NCBI RefSeq assembly: GCF_036588685.1
Contig: NC_086384.1
Location: 13,220,195 to 13,284,194, forward strand
DNA length: 64,000 nt
Origin: Mytilus trossulus
Lineage: Eukaryota; Mollusca; Bivalvia; Mytilida; Mytilidae
Reading direction: 5' to 3'
The translations under genes and the position numbers were made by a program. This document shows, one piece after another, positions 1 to 11,600 of the stretch. The notes beneath the pieces were generated by a model that saw nothing but the letters and a program-made list of their open reading frames with translations, did not search any database and was not told the origin of the DNA. Each line of letters starts with the position of its first letter. Position 1 is the first letter of the stretch.

Positions 1-1599
1 TGAAATCCAAAGCTTATATAAAAGATGAAGAGCTATAATCCAAAAGGTCCAAAAAGTATAGCCAAATTCGTGACAGGAATCAGAGCTTTGCATGAGGGAA
101 AATATTAAGATGTAAAAAAAACTGCTTGTTATCACTGAATGGTAAAGATTGTTTTAATTTATCAGTTGGTAGGAAAAAGTGAATATACATTGTATATTGT
201 ATATAACAAAGATTTTAGTTGATTCTGGACAAAGAAAGATAACTCCAATTAAAAAAAAATCTGGCAATTGCACAATATTGTGCAATTAGATATTTCTTGC
301 TTACTATTCTGGACAAAGAAAGATAACTCTAATTAAAAAAAAATTTGCTATTTCACAATATTGTGTCATTAGATATTTCTTGCCATTGCGCAATACTGTG
401 CAATTGAAAAGACTTGCTATTGCACAATACTTAATATAATAATTTTAGATCCGGATTTGGACCAACTTGAAAACTGGGCCCATAATCAAAAATCTAAGTA
501 CATGTTTGGATTCAGCATATCAAAGAACCCCAAGATTTCAATTTTTGTTAAAATCAAACTAAGTTTAATTTTGGACCCTTTGGACTTTAATGTAGACCAA
601 TTTGAGAACAAGACCAAAAATAAAGAATCTACATTACACAGTTAGGTTTGGCATATCAAAGAACCCCATTTATTAAATTTTTGATGAAATCAAACAAAGT
701 TTAATTTTGGACCCCAATTTGGACCAACTTGAAAACTGGGCCAATAATCAAGATTCTAAGTACATTTTAAGATTCAGCACAGCAAAGAACCCAACCGATT
801 CATTTTTTGTCAAAATCAAACTAAGTTTAATTTTGGAATCTGGACCTTAATGTAGACCAATTTGAAAACGGGACCAAAAGTTAAGAATCTACATACACAG
901 TTAGATTCGACATATCAAAGAACCCCAATTATTCAATTTTGATGAAATCAAACAAAGTTTAATTTTGGACCCTTTGGGCCCCTTTTTCTTAAACTGTTGG
1001 GACCAAAACTCCGAAAATCAATACCAACCTTTTTATGATCATAAACCTTGTGTTTAAATTTCATAGATTTCTATTTACTTATACTAACGTTATGGTGCGA
1101 AAACCAAGAAAAATGCTTTTTTGGGTCCCTTTTTGGCCCCTAATTCCTAAACTGTTGGGACCTAAACTCCCAAAATCAATACCAACCTTCCTTTTGTGGT
1201 CATAAACATTGTGTTTAAATTTCATTGATTTCTATTTACTTAAACTATAGTTATTGTGGGAAAACCAAGAATAATGCTTATTTGGGCCCTTTTTGGGCCC
1301 CTAATTCCTAAAATGTTTAAACCAAAACTCCCAAAATTAATCCCAACCTTTCTTTTGTGTTCATAAACCTTGTGTCAAAATTTCATAGATTTCTATTAAC
1401 TTAAACTACAGTTATAGTGCGAAAACAAAGAAAATGCTTATTTGGGCCCTTTTTGGCCCCTAATATTCCTAAAATGTTGGGACCAAAACTCCCAAAATCA
1501 ATACCAACCTTTCTTTTGTGGTCATAAACCTTGTGTTAAAATTTCATAGATTTCTATTCACTTTTACTAAAGTTAGAGTGCGAAAACTAAAAGTATTCG

Positions 1600-1637
<38 letters not shown>

Positions 1638-1700
1638 CAACGTGATAGCAATATACGACGAAATTTTTTTCAAATTTTGCGGTCGTATAAAAAGAAGCAT
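1..1700 (-). repeat. Family-2 mussel repeat, copy 1 (near complete)
   Basis: Reverse-oriented copy of the repeat also found at 54036-56085 and 56588-58215. From left to right it has a segment with TTGCACAATATTGTGCAA palindromes (262-430), about 126-bp units with GGACCAACTTGAAAACTGGGC (457-950), four roughly 140-bp units with AAATTTCATAGATTTCTATT (990-1570), a (GAC)n/(ACG)n run (1599-1636), and the terminal AACGTGATAGCAATATACGAC. The left end may start before or near the window edge. Confidence 0.8.
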
Positions 1701-2086
1701 TTATAAAAAAAAATAGCAATTATATAAGAGAGAGATGTAGAACTGTCATTTTTATTTTATGTAATAATAATAAAGAAAGATTTTTTTTAAAGCATCTTAT
1801 ATAACAAAAAATAAAAGTTACTCTACGGCGCAACTACATTCAGTATGAAAATTAAAACAATTCAAAAACAAAAACATAAAACATACACTGTGTCAGATTC
1901 AAGTACTGAAATAAAAAATACACAAAAATACCTACCATGATTGAAATTAAAGATCAATAAGAAAATACATGTGAAAACAAAAAATCCAAAAATAACAATC
2001 TAGACTTAAAGCATAAAAAACAAGCAAAGCCATAAAAAGGAATACACAAAGGTACAGTAAACGTTGATACAAAACAAGTAAAAACT
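1701..2086. other. AT-rich spacer
   Basis: A-rich sequence between two repeats; no open frame, RNA gene or clear repeat recognised. Confidence 0.6.
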
Positions 2087-2865
2087 AGAGGCTCTCAAGA
2101 GCCTGTGTCGCTCACCTGTTACTGTATTTACTGATGTCGGTCATCTTGGTTGGTAGGTGGGGTCATTAGACACTTTTTTTTTAAATAGATACCCTAGTAA
2201 TGATTGTGGCCAAGTTTGTTCAAATTTGGCCCATAGTTTCAGAAAAGAAAATTTTTGTACAAGTTAAAAAAATGACAAAAAGTTCAATATTGACTATAAA
2301 GGGCAATAACTCCTAAAGGGGTCCTCTAACAATTTTGATCATGTTGACTTATTTTAGATCTTACTTTGCTAAACAGTATTGCTGTTTACAGTTTATCTAT
2401 ATCTATAATAGTATTCAAGATAATAACCAAAAACTGCAAAATTTCCTTAAAATTAACAATTTTCGGGCTGCAACCCAACAACGAGTGTCAGATTCATCTG
2501 AAAATTTGTGAGGGGAAAGATCTTATTCTGATGGACATTTAAATCTTGAAAGATTTGCCCTAAATGTCTTAGTTTCAAAGATATAATTCAAAAACTGCAT
2601 TTTACCCCTGTGTTCTATTTTTAGCCATGGCGGCCATCTTGGTTGGATGGCCAAGTCACCGGACACATTTTTTAAACTAGATACCCCAAGGATGATTTTG
2701 GCCAAGTTTGGTTAAATTTGGCCCAGTAGTTTCAGAGGAGAATATTTTTGTAAAAGTTTACGGACGACGGACGACGGACGACAGACGACGGACGCAGGAC
2801 GACGGACGACAGACGCCAAGTGATGAGAAAAGCTCACTTGACCTTTCAGGTCAGGTGAGCTAAAA
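2087..2865 (+). repeat. Family-1 mussel repeat, copy a
   Basis: Starts with the palindromic GAGGCTCTCAAGAGCCT and ends with a (GAC)n run, GCCAAGTGATGAGAAAAGC and CAGGTGAGCTAA. One core unit. The same design recurs at 15201-15980, 20531-21408, 23964-25017 and 30871-33244. Confidence 0.85.
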
Positions 2866-2940
2866 ACAGTAAAAGAGCAAAGAAAACAAATCTGAATTAA
2901 AATCAAGGCGATAAAAATGTGTTTTTATCTTTCAAATATT

Positions 2941-3055
2941 CTAGAGACTTGCATTTTTTTAAACTGATCGGGAGATTGTTCTGAAGCGATGACTCTGCCT
3001 AATCAAATTGTATTTCACCGTACGTCTTCGTCCTCTCTTTTTGAATGGTAAGTAG
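2941..3055 (-). pseudogene. Distal part of the same retrotransposon fragment
   Basis: The minus-strand frame continues the typical LINE end (R-T-K-T-Y-G, then N-N-L-P) and is collinear with 3716-4134 once the 652-bp insertion and one 8-bp target copy are ignored. One in-frame stop is present. The end near 2941 is approximate. Confidence 0.7.
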
Positions 3056-3707
3056 TAGTGTTTTCAAATCGTACACTTCTGCCTAACCGGTTACTCGGAT
3101 AATCGTTCGACAGATTAACCGATTAACCGGTAGTTTGAGTTGGTGCTTGCAAGCCTTATCAATAGTACCCTACACATAGTAGATGTAGATAAACTCATCA
3201 TAGATACCAGGACTAAATTTAGTATATGCCAGACGCGCGTTTCGTCTACAAAAGACTCATCAGTGACGCTCGATTCCAAAAAAAATTAAAATAAAGCCAA
3301 ATAAAGTACGAAGTTGAAGAGTTTACACAATATTAGATCAGAAACAAAATAATGAAGTAAATCGTAAAATTTAATCACATTACTGATTTAGAGTTACTGC
3401 TAAAAAACATGTATACTAAATATGTTTCTTTAAGATCCTTGCCCGAGCTGAGAGACAAGTTCTTATTAATTTTATGTTGATAGGATTAAGAATAGCAATT
3501 CAATAAAAAGAAAAAGGAACAACCGATCTGTCAAATTATTAACCGCGACGACATTTTTAAAATAAAACCTAACTTTTTATTGATTTCAATACAAATTTAT
3601 ATAAAATCTATCAAAATTGAAAACAAATTCCGGTTAACCGGTTAGGGTTTTTGGTATTCTGTATTCGGTCTTTCGATCGATTAACCGGTTAACCGTTGAC
3701 AACACTA
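3056..3707. mobile_element. hAT-like non-autonomous DNA transposon in the LINE fragment
   Basis: The 652-bp insert is flanked by a perfect 8-bp direct repeat GTAAGTAG (3048-3055 and 3708-3715), the target-duplication length of hAT elements. Its ends are imperfect inverted repeats (TAGTGTTTTCAAA against TAGTGTTGTCAAC), followed by AACCGGTTA-rich subterminal motifs on both sides. No transposase is encoded. It includes a motif around 3205-3300 (CCAGACG-GCGTTTCGTCTAC) that recurs at 10029-10070. Confidence 0.85.
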
Positions 3708-3714
3708 GTAAGTA

Positions 3715-4290
3715 GAGTTGTAGAGCTTGAACGCAGAGATCGGTTTTGCACGTGTAAACTGACTAGTTCCCGAATGTAAGTAGGGCCGATACCATTGAAA
3801 GCGCAGTACACATAAATAAGTATTTAAATTGTGGTCTTATTGGACGGGTAACCAATGTAAATCAGCAAGTTCCGTCGTAATATGTTCATATTTTCTTGTC
3901 CTGGTGATAAATAGCTGCTGTAATTTGTACTTTTTGTAATCTGTTCATCGTAGTCTTGTTCATACCGTTCAGCAGAATATTCCCATAATCAAGTCTGGAA
4001 ATTATTAGACTGTTCACTAGTGTCTTGCAAGCGGTTGTTGCTATAATTGGGGATCTTATAAAGCTGCAAATGCATCCAATATTACTGATGTGAAAATGAC
4101 ACGATTTTAATATGGCAGAAACTTGCCGTTTCAATGTAACATGTTGATAAAAATATACTCCTTAGTTGATAACCAGGCTCACTTGTGTAACGTCCTAATA
4201 GCACGATATGTTCATGTTATAGATGAATCTTATCAATTTTCGGAGTTTGATGCATACTAGTAACACAAAACAAAAAGTTCTCCATTTCTA
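3715..4290 (-). pseudogene. Non-LTR retrotransposon reverse transcriptase fragment (proximal part)
   Basis: The minus-strand frame at 4134-3886 carries the C-terminal landmarks of a LINE reverse transcriptase: A-C-K-T-L-V-N-S-L, S-R-L-D-Y-G-N, and L-Q-K-V-Q followed by A. The next segment, in shifted frames down to 3716, continues with D-L-H-W-L-P-V and G-I-G-P-T-Y-I-R-E-L. Frameshifts between these blocks show it is dead. Its 5' limit is uncertain. The 3' part lies on the other side of the insertion at 3056-3707. Confidence 0.82.
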
Positions 4291-4640
4291 GGCTGAAACC
4301 ATCCCTTTTGACGTAATGTTTTCTTCACAACCCTCATTGTCAACTTCTAGATGTCAGTCAAAATATTATGCACACGTTTAACTGTATCCTTAATTTAAAG
4401 TTTGATCGAATAGATGCGCTCATCATAGTCACTATAAAACTTTGATAACATTGATGAAAAGATCGTTTATAAGATGGAACGTTACACATGTTACAGTTAA
4501 AGTTTAAATATAATTCCAGCTTTTTGATTTTTTTTGGCGAGAACTCCGATTTGAAATCTGTCTCATATGAATTCAGAAAAAAAAGTTGACAACAACAGGA
4601 GCAAGTTAAACATTTTATTAAAAACGATTCCACGACAAAA
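4291..4640. other. 3' flank of the HEPN-STAND-ankyrin gene
   Basis: No separate gene seen. It probably holds the 3' UTR; the minus-strand AATAAA at 4619-4614 is the nearest polyadenylation candidate but is only about 22 nt after the stop. Confidence 0.5.
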
Positions 4641-7600
4641 CTATTTCTTCGATATTATATTAATAAGATTAAATGTCAGTTGAAAGTAAAGCGAAAACAA
4701 ATATTTTGTGACATTGCCCAGATAATATAATGCTGTTCTTTGTTGACTATCTTTGATATTTATATCACATTCACTTTGTAATAATGCATAGGCTATGTCA
4801 TTATGACCATATTGAACGGCTGTCATTAGTGGTGTTTGACCAGAACTTGATTGGGTATTTACGTCTGGTTTTTTCTTCAGGCTTAACAGCATTCGAACTG
4901 TTTGTATGTGGTTATATTGACATGCAATGTGAAGAGGGCTCCTCCCTTGTTTGTCTTTTAAGCTGGTACTGCCTCCAGCTTGAACTAACATTTGCACTAT
5001 TTCTGAATATCCTTTATAACACGAAATGAATACTGGCGTTTGTCCAGAACTATTTGTAATATCGGGAGTTTTTGTTTTCTTAAGTAATAGCTTTACCAAA
5101 TTATTTTTTCCTTGTTCACATGCAATGAAGAGCGGAGTTTTTAGTTCTTCGTTTTTCAAGTTTATATCACACCTAGAGCACTGTAATAGTAAATCTACTA
5201 CACCCTCGTAATTCTCTAAAATAGCGATGTGTAAGGCAGATCCTCGGTAATAATCGCTTATATTGACATCGTGGTTTGACTGTAGAAATATTTGAACAAC
5301 TTCCTTGTTTTCTTTTTCGACTGCGCGATGTAATGCTGTCCTCTTAAGCTTATCTTGGATATACGCATTACAATTGTTCTCTAATAAAATATTAACTAAA
5401 TTTGCATAACCATAATATGAAGCAGTATGTAACGGAGATTGAAGTTCGTCATTACAAAGATTCGGGTTACAATTTCTTTTAAGGAGTTCTTTAACAATGT
5501 CTTCCTGTCCTTTTTTCACTGCGAAGTGCAAAGCTGTTTGTCGATGTGAGTCATAACCGTCAATATCAGAAATATATGTTAGCAGTAGTTTGAGTATGTC
5601 TACGAAACCATACATGGAAGCAACATGCAAAACATTTCTTTGATTACCATCACAGAGAGTAAAGTCTGCATCATGATTCAACAAAAGCTTTACAATTTCG
5701 ATCTGATTTCCCCTAACTGCGCAATATAACGCTGAACGATTTTCTGTATCACAAAGATTGACATCACACTCGTTTCTTAACAGTAGTTCAACAACATCAA
5801 TGTTACCTTTGAAACTAGCTATTATGAGAGGGGTATAACCCAAGTATGTAAGGCTTACGTTTACATCAAGCTTGACATGGTGTTCGATAAGTAAATTGCA
5901 GATATCTATATGGTTGTTTTGGCAAGCTATGTAAAAGGAACTACCTCCTTTTTCGTCCAATTTGTTTACCTCGCAGTTTTGCTCTAGTAACAATTTGACA
6001 ATTTCGGTATAACCCTTACAGCACGCTATCCATAGCGGTAGAGTACCTACCTTGTTTCCTTGGTTTATATCACATTGAACGACTGTATTACTGACACATC
6101 TGATATCTAACAGTAATTGTACAACGTTAGTATGTCCTTTCGCACAGGCATACAGTAAGGCAGATTTCTGTTGACTGTCCAGGAGGTTAACATTGATATT
6201 ATATTCTAATAAAATTGACACAATATTTTCATGATTTTTAAAGACAGCATAGTGTAAAGCTGATCTTAGTCCTTTATCCTGTACATTCACATCACAATTA
6301 TGTTGTAATAATAAATTAACCACTTTGAGGTCCCCGTTAAAACTTGATACAATTAATGGAGTATGTCCATAATTATGTGGCCGGATGTTTATATCTGGTT
6401 TTGCAGTTTGTCTCAATAACAAATTACAAATATCAATAAAATTGTTTTGGCATGAAAAGTAAAATGGACTTCCACCTACATTATCCAACTGATTAATATT
6501 ACAGTTATATTTTAGAAGCAGTTCTACAATTTCTAAATGACCTTTAAGACTTGCAATGAATACTGGTGTTTGACCTCTAGTATTAGCCAGATTTACATTC
6601 GCTCCGGCCAGCAACAAGCATTCTACAGTTTGTGTGAATCCATTCCTGCTTGCAACAAAAAGCGCTGTATTTCCCTTCGACGAACCTTCTTTAATCTGAT
6701 GGTTAACGTTAGTGTTATACTTTAAAAGTATATCAACAACTGTACTGTGACCCATTTCACAAGCAATTATTAACGGAAAAGCTTCCTTGAAACATGTATT
6801 CGATTCGGCTCCATTATCCAAAAGAAGTTCAACAATATGTAAATAGCCCAGTGCACATGCTTGAAACAATGGACAATTTTGTTGATTTTCAAACTCATTG
6901 ATAATAGCGCCTTTGCGTATTAAAAGTTTAGTAATATCGTATTGATTTTGAGATACCGCTAGTACCAACGGTGAATTACCAAACATATCAGGAGTATTAA
7001 TGTCAAAGTACTTTATAAACAGCTCTGCCAAAAAAAGGTGTCCCAGAGCACAACAAACCATGAGAGGGGCATTTTTTACTTTCAAATATTCGAAAAATAC
7101 ATGTAAACCTTTCCTTTTATAATACTCAGTTAGGTCTTCATTGTCAGTAGAATCAGCATTTTCCTCATTCACTTTCGCACAATCATCCGAGATTTCACTA
7201 TTATCTTCTATATTGTTATAAATATTATGATCGGATTGAATAGACTGTATCTTACCTTGACCCAATGTTATAAAACTCATTAAAGTTTCATCTAAGGCGT
7301 CATCACAAGTCATAGCATATCTAGCACTCGTTTTAACAGTTTCTAATAGGATAATGTCACTCTTTGTATTGTTAGTTTGTTTAGTTATAAGAAATTTTGC
7401 AATTGTTCTGACATCAAACCAAGCGCAGAGATATAGAGGCCACCGATTTGATGATAGTAGATTAACTGTATTCGTATATTTAGAAATAAATGAAACTAAT
7501 TTCCTTTGAAATGATTCATATTTGATTTGATATATGCTGAATAAACTCAAAAACTTTCTTTGTAAAATATCTGAATGAAGTTTTTTGAAGTACAAATCCT

Positions 7601-8662
7601 CATTGTTTACTGGTAGTAGAATGGTAAATTTGTTATGGTCTTCATTTATTGATTCAAATTGAATACGTTTGCGAACAAAGTTTCTATTTCCATAATGTAA
7701 AATGCTAGATATAATTTGTCTGCCAAAGTACAATGCAATAATATCGAATATTCTGTCATGACGAGTAGCAATTGTTTTTGCAGTTTCTTTAATGAATGTA
7801 CCTTCTAGGGAAAGCAGACAAGACAAGATATGACTCCTTGTAAACTTATGGGAAACGTTGCAATCTTCAAACAAACTGTCAAAAATATTATTGGTTTCAC
7901 TTGAAAGTGCATCGAAAAACAATTGTTTGTTAATGTTGTTGTTTAAAACAACCAACAAAGCCAGGCCAACAGTACATCCTTCATTTAAATGCTGCATTTC
8001 ATTTAATTCTCTCTCAAACACTTCATACGGGTATAGAAAAAATTCGTACACATTTTTTTGTTTGGAGTTTGGATAAATTGAACATAGAAGTGGAAACATT
8101 TCTGCTTTGTTCATAACTTTATCAGAAATTTCTCTTAAATCTGCCTTTCCAAGATATGATGCTGCAATTAAACGTTTTTCGTCAGTTGATATTGCAAATT
8201 GTTCACTGGATAAATTGCATTCTGTTGTGGCAAAATACTCTTTGAATCTTTTAAAAGGTTTACTATTCCATATTTGCAATCTGCATGTTGCAATAATTTT
8301 ACAACTTTGCGATTGAAGAAACCCATTAATTTTCTTTTCAAGCCTAATCCAAATATTTAGTTCATTCTGATCAGGCACAAAATTACCACATAGATCATCT
8401 ACTAAGAATATTTGATTGTTGTCTTTCTTGACAGACTTGATAATTTCACTTGGTTGCAAACCTGTAATTATAATGAACTTTTCTGTGTCTTTCAAAAGTA
8501 AACACAAATGTTGAGCTATTGCGGATTTTCCGATACCTTGACTTCCAGTTAAAACCGTAAAACTCTTTTTCTTAATTATATCAAGAATGGCTGTCACGGC
8601 TGTTGTGGTTACAAACTTTTCGTTTTCTTTTCTCCACTGTTCGAATTCTTCTTCCTTATCGT
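4641..8662 (-). CDS. Exon 4 of the same gene: STAND NTPase and ankyrin repeats
   Basis: One exon of 4022 bp encodes residues 212-1551. The acceptor TTCAG|AC (8664-8663) completes the codon begun in exon 3. The NTPase of roughly 230 residues begins around residue 225 and looks like the 'novel STAND' type rather than a classical NACHT, judging by the TCRLQ sensor motif. About 350 helical residues follow, then an acidic low-complexity linker (minus-strand coding near 7090-7260), then ankyrin repeats from about 7070 to 4700. Repeat spacing is 33-37 residues, with TPL/SAL-H-x-A signatures and LL-x3-C/A-D-V/I-N hairpins. Repeats 6-9 and 11-14 resemble each other in order, which suggests an internal block duplication. 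A possible AATAAA on the minus strand at 4619-4614 lies just after the stop. Confidence 0.9.
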
Positions 8663-11600
8663 CTGAATATATACAAGATAAATGCGTTATTATATAGAAG
8701 GTAATTGCTTTATTTTTATGTTTAAGTACTAGTAAGTGATTTTGTAAATTGTTCTGCCTCAAACATCACTGTTGAAATTATGATGAAATGCGCATCTGCT
8801 GCATAGATATTGGCACCCTTCATTTCTTTAGTCAATCATGTTGGTAAGTTGACTGCATTGAATAAAAACATAATCTTGTTTAGAAAGGGGTATGGGAGGT
8901 AACGTGCACATGCTAAACTGGTGTGGAATACGTATTGTTCATGGTTGTTTCTAGGGATAAACGGAGAATTCACATAGTTCAAATATGAAAGAAAAATCAT
9001 AAGTATTTATAGTTACTAGATCTAGATATCCCACAAATGTGATAACTATTTATCAAACAAATATTCAACGTATCAATATAATACCTTTTGCATATTCCGA
9101 CATCTGTATTTGCAATTTCATTAGATTTTCTTCAACTTCTTTTAGCCTTTTTTCATTACACATTTGTTCTAAATACACATCGCGGTATGACCTATCAAGT
9201 TCTCCCACAAGAAGTGAGTCACACTCATCTTTGAAAGGTTTTCCACCCAGTCTTATAACAGCCTATAAAAGAGCAAAGCCGTCACCGACATATGTGTTTT
9301 AGGCGTTATCAGCATAATTATGTATTTCATAAATGATTGTTAACTTACATTCGAGAATTTTTTTCACTTATTTATCCGATAAAATTGTTGATCTATAAAA
9401 AAGCTATTAGTAAACTTTACGACTAAGAAATGATAATAATTGTAGTGACCACCAATCGCAATAATATTCTAACATTATTCATTTTTATCACTCCAGGTTT
9501 AGTATTTTTGAAATAATGAAACGATGTTGAACTTCTGCTACAAATGTAAATGACGGAAATTTTCCATTTACATTCTTTTTAATCGTGTAAAAGTAAAATA
9601 ACAAACAAACAAAATAACTCCACGGGAAATTGAAAACGAAACGTCCTTTATTAAATGGCATATTCAAAAGCACAAACGCAACTTTATATTCTTAATTTGG
9701 TACAGACATTTCCTCATGTAAGAACTTGTAGATTAAACTTGGTTTTATGGTTAGCTAAACCTCTCACTTGTATTTTTCTGTTAAGAATGTTATTTTGCCT
9801 GATTTTAATTTATATGCAAATAATTTCTGCTGTGTCGGCTGATATGATTTGTCATTCCATATCCTTATTATAGCTACAGGTAGTCTGTATGTTACGATGT
9901 ATAAACTACATCGGTATGTATAAGTGGGTACATAACCTTCAGGCTTGCATTACCGCATTCGATCTGCTTTAATTAAGTTCAAAATGGATAACTAGTTATC
10001 AAAGATATCAGGCTTTTAACTTGGTACACCAGACGAGCGTTTCGTCTACATAAGACTCACCAGTGACACTCAGATCAAAATGTACAAAGTGTGTGTTATT
10101 TGACAAATAACATAAAAGGATAAAAACGTATTTCTGTCAAGATTGTAGTAAGCAAATTAAAACATTAAAAAAATTTAAAAAAATTAAAAAAATGTTGTAT
10201 GAAAATATTCCAATATAGCAAACACATGATAATATAAAGGTATACATGTACAGAAAAAAAAAAACTATGGAAAAATGATACAATTGCACAGTGGTGCGGT
10301 TACAATATATGGTAAAAATTACTTATAAATTTTAACTATAAGGTAAACTAAAAAGGTTGGAGAGAAAATTCATTTATCTATCAACTATTGTGATGAATTT
10401 ACACATACCTTTGATACATCTGTCCATATATCTGTAAAACTGTTATCGTCAATTGTGCCATCAGTAGCGTGCACAAAATTATTTCTGTAATACTTTATTC
10501 TAGAAAGGTCATCGTCTTCACTAATATCAATACTTTTTGGAAGAACATCAAGTATTTTTAGTTTGGCTATATTCCGCAGTAGGCATATCATCAATGTTAT
10601 ATCCATATTGTCTGATTTAACCAAGCCTAAAAATGTATAGCTGAATGTTTATAATCATATAACTAGTAAACAAGAGTACAACATCGCCATAAAATAACTA
10701 TAAAATGCCCAAATATTAGCTATTTCGGATAACAGATATCCTTCTTCGGTAATAGCACGATGTTATATGAACCATGTCAATATATTCAAACTGAGACACT
10801 ATCAAAATCTTGAAAAATTATAAAATTTAAGCGAACATCACAGACGCTGGTAATTTTAAAAGTTCCAAACACGGCGGAAAGACTATAAAGATATGCCAAA
10901 ATAAAAATAGTTATTTGCGATGTAAACTGACACAACTTTCAATTTCCAAAGGTGGTGGCAGTTGAGATGTTACAACAACTGCATGGATAGCAGCATCTTC
11001 GCTAGCCAAGGGTTACGATCCAAGAGAGCGGGAGTGGATCGTAACCCTTGGCTAGCGAAGATGGGATAGCAGTCCCCAAATAAAATAAAAACAAAAATGC
11101 CCTTACCGATCCAAGTTGGTATAATATTTCAAATTTGAAAAGGTAGGGCAATTGCAACAGAAACTACACGTGTAAACCTCCAAAACGAATATCAGTTTGA
11201 TAATGATTAGAAAAATAAGTAAAATTGTATTTAATAAGTAACATAATTGAATGTTTATCTATATATAAGACGTGTATGATAGTTTATCGATAAAAAAAAA
11301 CGTAACAAAATACCTACTAATTAGAAAATATTGAATTAAAAACTCTGATATGAAATATCCTATTGCATAATAAGTTCCCCGGTGTAAAATCGCAACAACA
11401 AATAAGTGGGATTAAAACTACAAAACCCACAACGTCATACAGATTTTAAGAAATATTTACGTTTTCTGTCTGTTCAAACTCATCAAAGATACAAGACTTG
11501 TACACAAAATACTAGACGTGCAATACAGTTGAAAGGACACCTCAAATACGAAGGTAAAGAACATGAAAGCAACATTTTCGAAATATTGTGACAATTTCGG

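Noticed and set aside
1518-1706. Arginine-rich frame (run of R residues)
   Set aside because: Produced by the (GAC/ACG)n run at the end of a family-2 repeat.
4784-8316. Several plus-strand frames of 60-81 codons over the ankyrin gene
   Set aside because: Antisense shadows of the large minus-strand exon.
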